A stretch of DNA of 43,950 nucleotides from JBGTBD01 sp041749475 (GTDB lineage Bacteria > Pseudomonadota > Alphaproteobacteria > Rickettsiales > UBA998), in the NCBI GenBank assembly GCA_041749475.1, contig JBGTBD010000073.1, forward strand, positions 1-43,950, written 5' to 3'. This document shows positions 1-8,765 of the stretch, one piece after another. The notes under the pieces were generated by a model, which worked only from the letters and a program-made list of their open reading frames with translations, ran no database searches and was not told the DNA's origin. Every line of letters starts with the position of its first letter. Position 1 is the stretch's first letter. The position numbers and the translations under genes are program-made.

Positions 1-72
1 ACGTCCCGATGTTAGCGACACTTCCCGCTCACTCGACCATCCACCCATCAATACAGCAACATGTTGCGTCAT
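1..72 (-). CDS. ddl: D-alanine--D-alanine ligase, N-terminal fragment (runs off the window)
   Basis: Only the first 24 codons are in the window. The reverse strand from 72 downward reads M-T-Q-H-V-A-V-L-M-G-G-W-S-S-E-R-E-V-S, which is the typical N-terminus of D-Ala-D-Ala ligase: a beta strand followed by the GG-SSERE-S signature that begins the N-terminal ATP-grasp subdomain. The start ATG (72-70) overlaps the murB stop TGA (71-69) as ATGA, so translation is probably coupled. Ddl makes the D-Ala-D-Ala dipeptide that MurF adds to the UDP-MurNAc-tripeptide in the cytoplasm. Its place directly after murB is the usual order in alphaproteobacterial dcw clusters, where ftsQ, ftsA and ftsZ normally follow. 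Everything beyond residue 24 is outside the window. Confidence 0.9.
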   Translation of the reverse strand, partial: MTQHVAVLMGGWSSEREVSLTSGR

Positions 73-1031
73 GCTTTTTCCTCTTGTTTTTTTGGTTTGC
101 CGACGCGCATGATCTCCCAGTTCAGCATCAACCCGGAATGCTCACGCACGCGGCGGCGGACTTCTTCGCCCAATGTCTCCAATTCAGCGGCGGTTGCACC
201 GCCATGATTGATCAAAAAGTTACAGTGCAATTCCGACACCTGCGCCCCGCCGATAGCAAGCCCACGACATCCCGCTTCGTCAATCAACTGCCATGCCTTA
301 TACCCGGCAGGATTCTTAAAGGTACTGCCGCCCGTGCGTGTATGCACCGGCTGCGTCTTTTCCCGCTCATGCGAGATATGCTGCATCCGCGAAGCGATAG
401 CCTCTACCTCGTCCGGTACGCCTTGCAATACCGCGCGGGTAAACACCGCATCGTCAGGCACATCCGTATGACGGTATTTCATATCCAGCGCCTCGGGCGT
501 CACGATATGAACCTTGCCTTCGCGATCCACATATTCCGCTTCCACCAGCACATCCTTGATTTCGCGACCATATGCACCTGCATTCATCGCCAACGCACCA
601 CCGATAGTTCCCGGAATCCCTGACAGGAATTCTAACCCACCGATACCATGCTCCCTCGCTACCAGCGCAACATTGGTATCCAGCGCCGCCGCACCGACCA
701 CCATCTTATGCCCGTGCAATATATCGATGCCCGTGAACCCACGCCCCAACCGCAGCACGATGCCATCCACCCCGCCGTCACGGATCAACAGATTCGACCC
801 AACACCAAGGATGAACACCGGCACATGCAACGGCACTTGCCACTGGAATTGCTTCAAATCTTCCACGTCCTCCGGCGTGAACAGGAAATCCGCCTCACCG
901 CCGACTTGGAACCAACAGCGTTTCGCCAGCACTGCGCGCGGACGGATACGGCCACGCAACCCCTTCAGATACTCGGGCAATTCCACTGCTTCTGGCTCAC
1001 TCATCGGTCTATCCTGCACGAGGGTCAACAT
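69..1031 (-). CDS. murB: UDP-N-acetylenolpyruvoylglucosamine reductase MurB
   Basis: Cytoplasmic FAD enzyme that reduces UDP-GlcNAc-enolpyruvate to UDP-MurNAc with NADPH. Visible in 320 residues: the FAD-binding loop GVGSNLLIRDGG (about 76-87), GIPGTIGGALAMNAGAYG (138-155), and the RTGGSTFKNP segment, where Ser236 would be the catalytic proton donor. Glu306 near the C-terminus (LNWE) matches the conserved glutamate. Length fits the family. Two starts are possible: ATG 1031, 2 bp after the murC stop, or ATG 1004 (residue 10), preceded by an AGGA at good spacing. Family alignments would favour a short N-terminus, so the true protein may be 311 residues. It is co-directional with murC and ddl in one operon and overlaps ddl by 4 bp. 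Confidence 0.96.
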   Translation of the reverse strand: MLTLVQDRPMSEPEAVELPEYLKGLRGRIRPRAVLAKRCWFQVGGEADFLFTPEDVEDLKQFQWQVPLHVPVFILGVGSNLLIRDGGVDGIVLRLGRGFTGIDILHGHKMVVGAAALDTNVALVAREHGIGGLEFLSGIPGTIGGALAMNAGAYGREIKDVLVEAEYVDREGKVHIVTPEALDMKYRHTDVPDDAVFTRAVLQGVPDEVEAIASRMQHISHEREKTQPVHTRTGGSTFKNPAGYKAWQLIDEAGCRGLAIGGAQVSELHCNFLINHGGATAAELETLGEEVRRRVREHSGLMLNWEIMRVGKPKKQEEKA

Positions 1032-1033
1032 TC

Positions 1034-2500
1034 CTATCCGGCCTTCTTGCTGCCAAGGGTTTTCTCAAGCGCTTCCGGCAGATGATTCGCCCAGCCGGAG
1101 ATACTCCCAGCGCCAAGGCACACCACCATATCCCCCGCCTGCGCCAGTTCCGCGACGCGTTCAACGAGCTCTTCCTCGCCACTGAATCCTTGCGCGAACT
1201 TATGTCCGTGTGCGAGTAATCCCTGCACCATCGTATCCCGGCTGATACCGTCGATGGGTGATTCCCCCGCCGCGTATACATCCGACACCAGCACCATATC
1301 CGCATCGTTGAAACAGGTGCAAAAATCATTAAACAGATCGCGCAACCGCGTATAGCGATGCGGCTGCACCACGGCGATGACTTTTGCCGTTCCTTTGGGA
1401 CGTGCCTGCCGAGCAGATGAAAGCGTCGCCGCGATTTCAACTGGGTGATGGCCGTAATCGTCGATAATGGTGATACCTGACACTTCCCCCGTTTTGGTGA
1501 AGCGCCGCTTTACCCCACCGAACTCCGCCATCCCCTTCAGAATGGTTGCTGTCGGCATCGACAATTCCCGCGCCACGGCGAATGCTGCGAGCGCGTTCTG
1601 CATGTTATGTTTACCATACACCGGCAGCTTGAAATTAGGAACAACTTCCATTTCACCCGTGGTACGATTGCTGCACTCTACATCGCATAATTGTGCATCC
1701 GCTTCCGTGCGGTAATTCACCGCGCGGATATCCGCCTGTGGGCTGAATCCATACGTAATAATACGCCGATCAGGCACGCGGCTCATCAGCCCCTGCACTT
1801 CCGGGTGATCCGCGCACAATACCGCGAAGCCGTAGAACGGCAAATTTTCAATGAAGGATTTATAGGCATCCTTCACCTTATCGAAACTGCCATAAAAATC
1901 GAGATGCTCGGGGTCCATGTTCGTTACTACGCCGATGGTGATGGGCAGCCGGATAAACGTCCCGTCCGACTCATCCGCCTCAACGATCATCCACTCACCT
2001 TTACCGACGCGCGCATTGGTTCCATACGCATTAATGATGCCGCCATTAATGACCGTCGGCTCCATCTTCGCTGCCTCAAACAGTGCCGCCATCATCGACG
2101 TCGTCGTCGTCTTCCCATGGGTCCCCGCGATAGCGACCGACATTTTCAGCCGCATCAATTCCGCCAACATCTCCGCCCGGCGCACGACAGGGATACGGCG
2201 CAGCCGCGCTTCCACCACTTCCGGGTTATCCGCTTTCACAGCAGAGGAAATCACCACTACCGCCGCATCGCCTAGATGCTCAGCTTTATGGCCGATAAAC
2301 ACGTCGATGCCAAGCTTACGCAGGCGATCCACGTTATAATTCTCGGCGATGTCCGTCCCCTGCACCTTATACCCAAGGTTATGCAATATCTCGGCGATAC
2401 CACTCATGCCGATACCTCCGATACCGACGAAATGCAAGATACCGACATCAAGTGACAAGGTGCGCGAAATCGGCAATGTGCGTAAAGGCAGAAGACTCAT
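1034..2500 (-). CDS. murC: UDP-N-acetylmuramate--L-alanine ligase MurC
   Basis: Cytoplasmic Mur ligase that adds L-Ala to UDP-MurNAc with ATP, the first residue of the stem peptide. In 488 residues the UDP-binding N-terminal Rossmann motif FVGIGGIGMSGIAEIL (about 24-39) is followed by the Mur ligase P-loop GTHGKTTTT (126-134), the central ATPase region with the EADESDGTF stretch that is characteristic of MurC, and a C-terminal domain with DDYGHHPVEI. Length is normal. The ATG at 2500 overlaps the murG stop by 4 bp (ATGA) and the gene is followed by murB after 2 bp, so it sits in a tightly coupled dcw operon. No key residue looks altered. Confidence 0.97.
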   Translation of the reverse strand: MSLLPLRTLPISRTLSLDVGILHFVGIGGIGMSGIAEILHNLGYKVQGTDIAENYNVDRLRKLGIDVFIGHKAEHLGDAAVVVISSAVKADNPEVVEARLRRIPVVRRAEMLAELMRLKMSVAIAGTHGKTTTTSMMAALFEAAKMEPTVINGGIINAYGTNARVGKGEWMIVEADESDGTFIRLPITIGVVTNMDPEHLDFYGSFDKVKDAYKSFIENLPFYGFAVLCADHPEVQGLMSRVPDRRIITYGFSPQADIRAVNYRTEADAQLCDVECSNRTTGEMEVVPNFKLPVYGKHNMQNALAAFAVARELSMPTATILKGMAEFGGVKRRFTKTGEVSGITIIDDYGHHPVEIAATLSSARQARPKGTAKVIAVVQPHRYTRLRDLFNDFCTCFNDADMVLVSDVYAAGESPIDGISRDTMVQGLLAHGHKFAQGFSGEEELVERVAELAQAGDMVVCLGAGSISGWANHLPEALEKTLGSKKAG

Positions 2501-3687
2501 GCCGCCATCTCCTTTTCGCGTATGGGCACGTCTTTCTTGGACGTCGCCGTGAACGTCAATTTCTCCCCGCGCTCGAACCGCGCTATTTCCTCGAATACTA
2601 AATCAGCAAGATCACTCGCCGCCAAATGCCGCCCGAATCCATGCGCGTTTACCGCTGCCCGTGACAGGCTTGCTGGAAGCGTCAGGAAGGATTCCAGCCG
2701 TGCCGCAAGCGCTTCCGTCGTGAAGGCATCCTGAGGCATCAGCCATGCACCGCCTTTTTCTTCCACCGCATTGGCATTCGCCGTCTGGTGATCGTCCGTC
2801 GCTTGCGGATAAGGCACAAGGATTGAAGGCCGGCCCGCGCAGGTCAATTCTGCAATGGTCGATGCACCCGAGCGCGAAATTACCAGATGCGCCGAGGCCA
2901 TGCGTGCCGGCACGTCGGTGAAGAACGGCAGAAGATCGGCGTTGACGTTGATGTCATCATAGGCCTGCCGCGTCATTTCCATATCGGGCGAACGGGTTTG
3001 TTGATCGACGCGTAACCGATGTCGTAATGATTCCGGCAATAGCCCGATGGCCTGCGGCACGACATGGCTGAATACCGACGCGCCCTGACTTCCGCCCATC
3101 ACGAGAATTCGCATCGCGCCATCCTCGGACAGGTCAGGATACGGCACATCACGCAATGCGCGAATGGAAGAGCGTACCGGATTCCCCACCAGTGTTACCT
3201 TATATTGATTTTCCTGCTTCACCAGCCCTGTTTCGGGAAATGATGTTGCAATGCGGGATACGCGGGAGGCCAATGCACGATTGGCTTTGCCGAGCATCGC
3301 ATTCTGCTCGTGGATAATGGTCGGTACATTGCGCCCGGTCGCTGCCATCATGGTGGGGAAAGAGGGATACCCGCCGAAACCGACCACCGCATCCGGTTTG
3401 ATTTTACGCAATATGCTGCGCGCCTGCAGAATCCCCAGCCCGATATTGGCCACTCCCATCAAGCGCTGCGTAAAGTTCCGTCCGAACGTCCCCGCCTGAA
3501 TGGGATAGATGGGAATTTGTCCCAATATACCCTTCATGCTGCCCGCACTATAATCGCTGAACCGCTTATCGGTGACCATGCTCACGCGGTGACCGCGCTT
3601 GGTCAATTCCTCGGCCAACGCTTCCGCCGGGAAGATGTGCCCCCCAGTTCCCCCCGCCGCCAGCACGATATGTTTCTGCGTTGTCAT
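2497..3687 (-). CDS. murG: UDP-GlcNAc:lipid I GlcNAc transferase MurG
   Basis: Peripheral membrane GT28 glycosyltransferase that turns lipid I into lipid II at the inner face of the cytoplasmic membrane. The N-terminus has the lipid-phosphate loop GGTGGHIFPA (about 12-21), then HEQN, the central VMGGSQGA loop, and the C-terminal UDP-GlcNAc site SRSGASTIAEL followed by PYPQATDDHQ. At 396 residues it is somewhat longer than the usual 355-370. The extra part is a charged C-terminal tail after about residue 370 (ERGEKLTFTATSKKDV...), of unknown role. It starts 4 bp after the ftsW stop and overlaps murC by 4 bp. Confidence 0.96.
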   Translation of the reverse strand: MTTQKHIVLAAGGTGGHIFPAEALAEELTKRGHRVSMVTDKRFSDYSAGSMKGILGQIPIYPIQAGTFGRNFTQRLMGVANIGLGILQARSILRKIKPDAVVGFGGYPSFPTMMAATGRNVPTIIHEQNAMLGKANRALASRVSRIATSFPETGLVKQENQYKVTLVGNPVRSSIRALRDVPYPDLSEDGAMRILVMGGSQGASVFSHVVPQAIGLLPESLRHRLRVDQQTRSPDMEMTRQAYDDINVNADLLPFFTDVPARMASAHLVISRSGASTIAELTCAGRPSILVPYPQATDDHQTANANAVEEKGGAWLMPQDAFTTEALAARLESFLTLPASLSRAAVNAHGFGRHLAASDLADLVFEEIARFERGEKLTFTATSKKDVPIREKEMAA

Positions 3688-3691
3688 CCTA

Positions 3692-4861
3692 TTATGCGTC
3701 TCCGTATTTTCTGATAGCGTGGCCCACCGTACCGAAGCGGCGGCGCGAGAACCCCAGCAACATCCCCATCGCCAGCGCTATCGCCAGAAGTGAGGAACCA
3801 CCATAGCTGAGGAACGGCAACGTCATCCCCTTGGCGGGAAGCAGCTGTACCGCCACCCCCATATTGATGACCGCCTGAATGCCAAATTGCACCAAAATCC
3901 CGCTGGCTGCAAGCATCACGAACATATCCGGCTCCTTGATCATGCGTATGAACCCACGCAGCACGAATACCGCGTAAAGCGTTACGATGCCTAGACAGAC
4001 TAGCGCACCGAATTCTTCAGCAGCGACAGAGAAGATAAAATCCGTATGCGAATCAGGCAAAAACCATTTTACCTCACCCTCCCCCGGCCCACGCCCAAAG
4101 AATCCCCCACTCTCGAACGCTTGAATGGATTTGCCCACCTGATAATTATCCGCTTTGTCGGGACTGAGAAATCCGTCGATACGCTTCGCGACGTGCGGCA
4201 GGGTATGATACGCCGCCACTACCCCGAATCCACCGCTGCATATCATCGCCACTACCCACATGAAAGGCAGACCGGCCAGAAATAATTGTGCACCGAACAT
4301 GGCCGAGATGGTAATCACCATCCCGAAATCCGGCTGGATGATAAGCAGCCCCGCCACCAATCCGAACAACGCCAACCCGATGCGATAGCCCGGAAAACCC
4401 GGCGTCTTCCACCGTTCCGCCAGCATCCACGCCATCACTACCGCGAAGCAGGGTTTGATGAATTCGGAAGGCTGGACGGTCATGCCCGCGATGCTCAACC
4501 AGCGTTTCGCCCCTTTGATTTCCGCCCCCATGAAGGGCAGGATGGCCAGTAAGACGATACTCCCCAAAAATCCCAGCACGGCCAATCGCCTGATATGCTG
4601 TACCGGCAACATCGAGATACCGATCATCACCGGAATCGAAAGCGCTAAAAACACTTCCTGACGGCTGACGAAATAGAACGGGTCAAGATTGATGCGCCGC
4701 GCAACTGGCGGACTTCCCGCCGTCACCAACACCGCACCGAGGCAGATCAGCAACAGGAGAATGAAGAAGCTGATACGATCCACCGTCCACCACCAGCGTC
4801 CGAAGGCAGAGGTATTCGTCCGGTCGAAACTCGCCTGTGCTTTGCTGCGCATCGTGCTCAT
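3692..4861 (-). CDS. ftsW: Division-specific SEDS glycosyltransferase FtsW
   Basis: Polytopic inner-membrane SEDS protein that polymerises lipid II at the septum together with the class B PBP FtsI. The sequence shows about ten membrane segments and SEDS signatures: KRWLSIAGMTVQPSEF, the large periplasmic loop with FFGRGPGEGEVKWFLPDSHTDFIFSVAAEE (split across two motifs), and the C-terminal LPFLSYGGSSL. The open frame extends upstream to 4957, but ATG 4861 (start M-S-T-M-R-S-K) overlaps the murD stop by 4 bp in the ATGA pattern used through this cluster, giving 389 residues, a normal FtsW length. The upstream extension (R-rich, non-conserved in appearance) is probably not translated. Confidence 0.95.
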   Translation of the reverse strand: MSTMRSKAQASFDRTNTSAFGRWWWTVDRISFFILLLLICLGAVLVTAGSPPVARRINLDPFYFVSRQEVFLALSIPVMIGISMLPVQHIRRLAVLGFLGSIVLLAILPFMGAEIKGAKRWLSIAGMTVQPSEFIKPCFAVVMAWMLAERWKTPGFPGYRIGLALFGLVAGLLIIQPDFGMVITISAMFGAQLFLAGLPFMWVVAMICSGGFGVVAAYHTLPHVAKRIDGFLSPDKADNYQVGKSIQAFESGGFFGRGPGEGEVKWFLPDSHTDFIFSVAAEEFGALVCLGIVTLYAVFVLRGFIRMIKEPDMFVMLAASGILVQFGIQAVINMGVAVQLLPAKGMTLPFLSYGGSSLLAIALAMGMLLGFSRRRFGTVGHAIRKYGDA

Positions 4862-6252
4862 GACGCTTTCACTCCGCGTGAGGTAACGGCATTGGCGTAA
4901 CTCCGGAATGCATCGCCACGCGCCTCGAAATTCGGCCATTGATCGAAGGATGCGCATGCCGGGGAAAGCAACACCACCGCGTCTTTCGCATTATCTTGCT
5001 GCGCTTTTGCTGCAGCTTGCTGCGTCGCTTTTTCCAGCGTTCCACACTGCGTATAAGGAACACGCCCTTCCAACGTCGCCGCGAATTCTTTTGCTGCATC
5101 CCCTATCAAAAAGGCATGGCGGATGCGGGGGAAATACTGCGACAGCGTGGAAATCCCCCCCGCTTTGGCTTTACCCCCGAGAATCCAATAAATGGAATCA
5201 TACGTCGCCAATGCTTTCTCCGTAGAATCCGCATTGGTAGCCTTACTATCATTGACGAATGTCACACCGTCCAACTCGCGCACCCACTCCATCCGGTGCG
5301 GCAATCCCTCGAAGGTTTCCATCGCACGGAAAATGCGCTCCGGTGCAATCCCCGCAGCACGACATGCCGCATAGGCGATGCACGCATTCTGCCAGTTATG
5401 TAGACCCTTCAACCGCTGGGGCTTACGTAAATCATACGTCGTCTGCAACCCTGAAAACTCATCATACAGCGCATCGTTTTTGACATAGATACCCTCCTGC
5501 ACAGGTGTTTTCACGGATACCGGCACAACCCGTTGTTGCGCCGCAGCAATGCGCTCATGCGCCACCGCGTCACTATACGCATCATCCACTCCGATAATGG
5601 CAACATCCGCAGCCCCTTGTCGCTTAAAGATATTCTGCTTTGCTGCAACATACCCATCCATATCGCCATGACGATCCAGATGATCCGGCGTGATGTTCAT
5701 CCAGCACGCAATGTCGAAATGAGAGCTACGCAGCAAGTCCAACTGGTACGAAGACAATTCCAACACATAGATGCCCTCTTCTCCGAGCGGCTCCAGCGAA
5801 AGGCAGGCCGTACCCAGATTCCCGCCCACTTCCGTGGCCATGCCGGAATCTTTCAAGATATGCCCGATCAGTGCTGTCGTCGTCGATTTTCCGTTCGTCC
5901 CGGTAATCCCGATATAACGCGCATCCGGGCAGGCGCGGAATAGTAATTCGATATCGCCGATTACCTCGCACCCATGTTTTTGCGCTTCGATTACTACCGC
6001 ATGCGGTGCGGGGTGGGTCAACGGAACACCCGGCGCAAGCACCAGCATTTCTAACTCGTTCCACGGCCATGCCGCAAACGGTTCCGCGTGATACTGCGCA
6101 TGCTGCGGCATCCCTGTCGCCGCTTCCATCTTGTCATCCGCCGCATAGATAATCGCACCGCTTTCCAGTAGCGAAGCAACGGTCGCCCGCCCAGCCTTCG
6201 CCATACCGAACACGCCGATTTTTTTACCCCTGTATTGCGGCAGCAAAATCAT
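4858..6252 (-). CDS. murD: UDP-N-acetylmuramoyl-L-alanine--D-glutamate ligase MurD
   Basis: Cytoplasmic Mur ligase that adds D-Glu to UDP-MurNAc-L-Ala with ATP. In 464 residues: an N-terminal UDP-binding domain beginning KIGVFGMAKAGRA (about 11-23), the P-loop GITGTNGKSTTTAL (near 113-126), the conserved N-IT-DHLDRHG segment in the central domain, and the C-terminal domain with FVNDSKATN and LLSPACASFDQ, both MurD-specific. Length is normal. It lies 4 bp after the mraY stop and overlaps ftsW by 4 bp, so it is within the same operon. Confidence 0.97.
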   Translation of the reverse strand: MILLPQYRGKKIGVFGMAKAGRATVASLLESGAIIYAADDKMEAATGMPQHAQYHAEPFAAWPWNELEMLVLAPGVPLTHPAPHAVVIEAQKHGCEVIGDIELLFRACPDARYIGITGTNGKSTTTALIGHILKDSGMATEVGGNLGTACLSLEPLGEEGIYVLELSSYQLDLLRSSHFDIACWMNITPDHLDRHGDMDGYVAAKQNIFKRQGAADVAIIGVDDAYSDAVAHERIAAAQQRVVPVSVKTPVQEGIYVKNDALYDEFSGLQTTYDLRKPQRLKGLHNWQNACIAYAACRAAGIAPERIFRAMETFEGLPHRMEWVRELDGVTFVNDSKATNADSTEKALATYDSIYWILGGKAKAGGISTLSQYFPRIRHAFLIGDAAKEFAATLEGRVPYTQCGTLEKATQQAAAKAQQDNAKDAVVLLSPACASFDQWPNFEARGDAFRSYANAVTSRGVKAS

Positions 6253-6256
6253 GTTC

Positions 6257-7345
6257 CTACCTCAACTTCAACGTCGAAAGACCGATCAGTGCGAGCACGA
6301 TGGCGATGATCCAGAAGCGGATAACGATCGTCGGTTCCGCCCAGCCCAGTTTCTCGAAATGATGATGGATCGGGGCCATGCGGAACACGCGCTTGCCCGT
6401 CAGTTTGAACGATACGACCTGTACGATGACCGACACCGCCTCCAGTACAAACAATCCACCTATAATGGCAAGCACCAGTTCATGCTTGGTGATGACGCTG
6501 GCCGCGCCAATCGCTCCGCCCGCTGCTAAGCTTCCCGTATCCCCCATGAACACCATCGCCGGTGGCGCATTGAACCACAGGAACCCGAGCCCCGCACCGA
6601 TGAATGCGGCGCAGAATACCGTCACCTCTCCCGCGCCCGGAACATTGTGTATTTGCAGATAGGTCGAAAACACTACGTTACTGACGAGATAACAAATCAA
6701 CGCAAAACACGCCGCCGCAATCATGATAGGAACAATAGCCAGCCCATCCAGCCCATCCGTCAAATTCACCGCATTGGATGCACCGACGATGACCAGCATT
6801 GCAAATGGCAGATAGAGAAGACCCAAATCCGGCATGTAGGTTTTAAAGAACGGCAACGCCAGATGCGAATCAATGGAATCCGGCGCCACATGCTGAATCC
6901 ATATCGTCGCGATCAGCGCCAACCCAAATTGCGCCACCAATTTCAACCGTCCCGGCAACCCCTTGCTGTTCCGCTTGGAGACTTTCAAAAAATCATCCAA
7001 GAACCCGATCATCCCATACCCGAGAGTAATGAACAGCATGATCCATACATAGGCATTTTCTAAATCCGCCCAGAGTAATGTCGAAATCCCCACCGCGAAC
7101 AGGATCAGCACCCCGCCCATCGTCGGCGTGCCCTTTTTGGTGATGAGGTGACTCTCCGGCCCGTCCTCCCGAATCGGCTGCCCATAGCCCTGCTTTTTCT
7201 TCAACCAGCGGATGAGCTTCGGCCCCATGATGAAGCTGATGAGCAAGCTGGTGAGAATCGCGCCGCCACTGCGGAACGTGATGTATTTGAACAAGTTGAA
7301 TAGCTGAATATCCTCGGCCAGCGGATACAGCAAATTATAGAGCAT
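6257..7345 (-). CDS. mraY: Phospho-MurNAc-pentapeptide transferase MraY
   Basis: Integral membrane enzyme that transfers phospho-MurNAc-pentapeptide to undecaprenyl phosphate, making lipid I. 362 residues with about ten membrane helices. Signatures: KKGTPTMGGVLIL (71-83), the Asp pair in GFLDDFLK (D117, D118), NAVNLTDGLDGLA (191-203), MGDTGSLA with D269, and the HHH motif APIHHHFEKLGW (324-335). All residues usually linked to Mg2+ and nucleotide binding are present. The start at 7345 lies inside the murF end (11-bp overlap), and murD follows after 4 bp. Confidence 0.97.
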   Translation of the reverse strand: MLYNLLYPLAEDIQLFNLFKYITFRSGGAILTSLLISFIMGPKLIRWLKKKQGYGQPIREDGPESHLITKKGTPTMGGVLILFAVGISTLLWADLENAYVWIMLFITLGYGMIGFLDDFLKVSKRNSKGLPGRLKLVAQFGLALIATIWIQHVAPDSIDSHLALPFFKTYMPDLGLLYLPFAMLVIVGASNAVNLTDGLDGLAIVPIMIAAACFALICYLVSNVVFSTYLQIHNVPGAGEVTVFCAAFIGAGLGFLWFNAPPAMVFMGDTGSLAAGGAIGAASVITKHELVLAIIGGLFVLEAVSVIVQVVSFKLTGKRVFRMAPIHHHFEKLGWAEPTIVIRFWIIAIVLALIGLSTLKLR

Positions 7346-8765
7346 CAGTCCTCTCCTTTTTCCCTGCTGCCTGACCGAGTGCTAGTATATGCTCCGCTAT
7401 TGTATAGACATAGCTTCCGTGTGAGCCTTTAACCATTAACGTATCACCGGATTTTATAGATGCAATCAGGGAATCACGCATATCATCCGCTTTTTCCCAC
7501 CATCCGCCTTGAGTGGCTGAGGGGAGACTATCATAAAGATGCTTCATGCGCGGCCCCGCGCAATAGACGGTATCGATGCCCCATTCCCTCACAGGCCCAG
7601 CCAGACTCACGTGCAGCGCATGGGTCTCTTCTCCCAGCTCCAGCATATCGCCCAGCACGGCCACCGTCCGCCCCTTGCCGCCGATCAGCCGATGTAAGTC
7701 ATGCAGATTCCGCAATCCCTGCTGCATGGAAACGGGGCTCGCATTATAACTATCATCGACCAACAAAATCTCTTTTCCGTCGATCACCAGCGGCCGCACC
7801 GCCCCCCGCCCCGGCAATTCCCTGAACCGCGCCAAGGCCTGCGCGGCTTTGGCAAGGTCTTCGCCTAATGCCTCGACGACGCCCAACACGGCGAGCGACA
7901 TCACCGCCCAATGCCGCCCATACGTTCCGACCTTGTACGACATCGGTGTATGAATGATCTGCGCCTCCACACTGGTTCCCATGCGGTCAATCGTCACATC
8001 GAGCAACCGGAAATCCGCGCTCGCTTGTTCCCCAAAGGTCAGCACATGCGCCACACCCGCTTTTTCAGCATTCTGTTTAAGACGCGGCAATTGTGCGCTA
8101 TCCGCCGGAAGGATGGCCACCCCCTCCTGTCCCAACCCATTGAATATCTCCGACTTCGCATCGGCTATGCCTTCAATACCGGAGAAGAATTCGAGATGCA
8201 CCGCTTCTACATTGGTAATAAGGACAGCATGTGGTTTAGCAAGCGTTGTAAGCGGCGTGATTTCCCCCGCATGATTCATCCCCATTTCAAGAATGGCCGT
8301 GTGACTGGTTATAGGCAGGTTCGCAAGCGTCAGCGGCATACCGATATGGTTATTGAAATTCCCCGATGTTGCATAGGCTTCACCCAGCGCTGAAAATGCC
8401 GTGCGCAGCATTTCCTTGGCCGAGGTTTTCCCCACGCTGCCCGTCACCGCGATGATATTACCCGTGAACCGCTCCCGCGCCGCCATCGCTAATTGGCGTA
8501 ATCCCTCCAGCGTATCTTCCACGATAATTAAAGGGAAGTTCGGCGCGACATCCGCTGGTACATGATCCACCATCGCCGCCACCGCGCCACGATTCTTCGC
8601 CGCAGTCACGAAGGCATGCCCGTCGAAATGCTCCCCGCGCAGTGCGACAAACACATCCCCCGGCTGCACGTTACGACTATCGATGACGACACGCGTCGCC
8701 TGCCATTGGCCGGTCACCTCACCGCCCGTCGCCGCGCGCACCGTTTCGTGATTCCACAGGCTCAT
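7335..8765 (-). CDS. murF: UDP-MurNAc-tripeptide--D-Ala-D-Ala ligase MurF
   Basis: Cytoplasmic Mur ligase that adds the D-Ala-D-Ala dipeptide made by Ddl, finishing the UDP-MurNAc-pentapeptide. The 476-residue product has the N-terminal substrate domain with DSRNVQPGDVFVALRGEHFDGH (split at about residue 40), the P-loop TGSVGKTSAKEML (about 109-121), NFNNHIGMPLTLA, EMGMNHAGEI, and the C-terminal DDSYNASPVSM and GDMLELGE motifs, all MurF-type. The start ATG 8765 overlaps the murE stop by 4 bp. Normal length. Confidence 0.97.
   Translation of the reverse strand: MSLWNHETVRAATGGEVTGQWQATRVVIDSRNVQPGDVFVALRGEHFDGHAFVTAAKNRGAVAAMVDHVPADVAPNFPLIIVEDTLEGLRQLAMAARERFTGNIIAVTGSVGKTSAKEMLRTAFSALGEAYATSGNFNNHIGMPLTLANLPITSHTAILEMGMNHAGEITPLTTLAKPHAVLITNVEAVHLEFFSGIEGIADAKSEIFNGLGQEGVAILPADSAQLPRLKQNAEKAGVAHVLTFGEQASADFRLLDVTIDRMGTSVEAQIIHTPMSYKVGTYGRHWAVMSLAVLGVVEALGEDLAKAAQALARFRELPGRGAVRPLVIDGKEILLVDDSYNASPVSMQQGLRNLHDLHRLIGGKGRTVAVLGDMLELGEETHALHVSLAGPVREWGIDTVYCAGPRMKHLYDSLPSATQGGWWEKADDMRDSLIASIKSGDTLMVKGSHGSYVYTIAEHILALGQAAGKKERTDAL

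Noticed and set aside
9..623. Plus-strand frame of 204 codons at the window start
   Set aside because: It lies antisense to ddl and murB, whose products are fully recognisable, and its translation has no family features.
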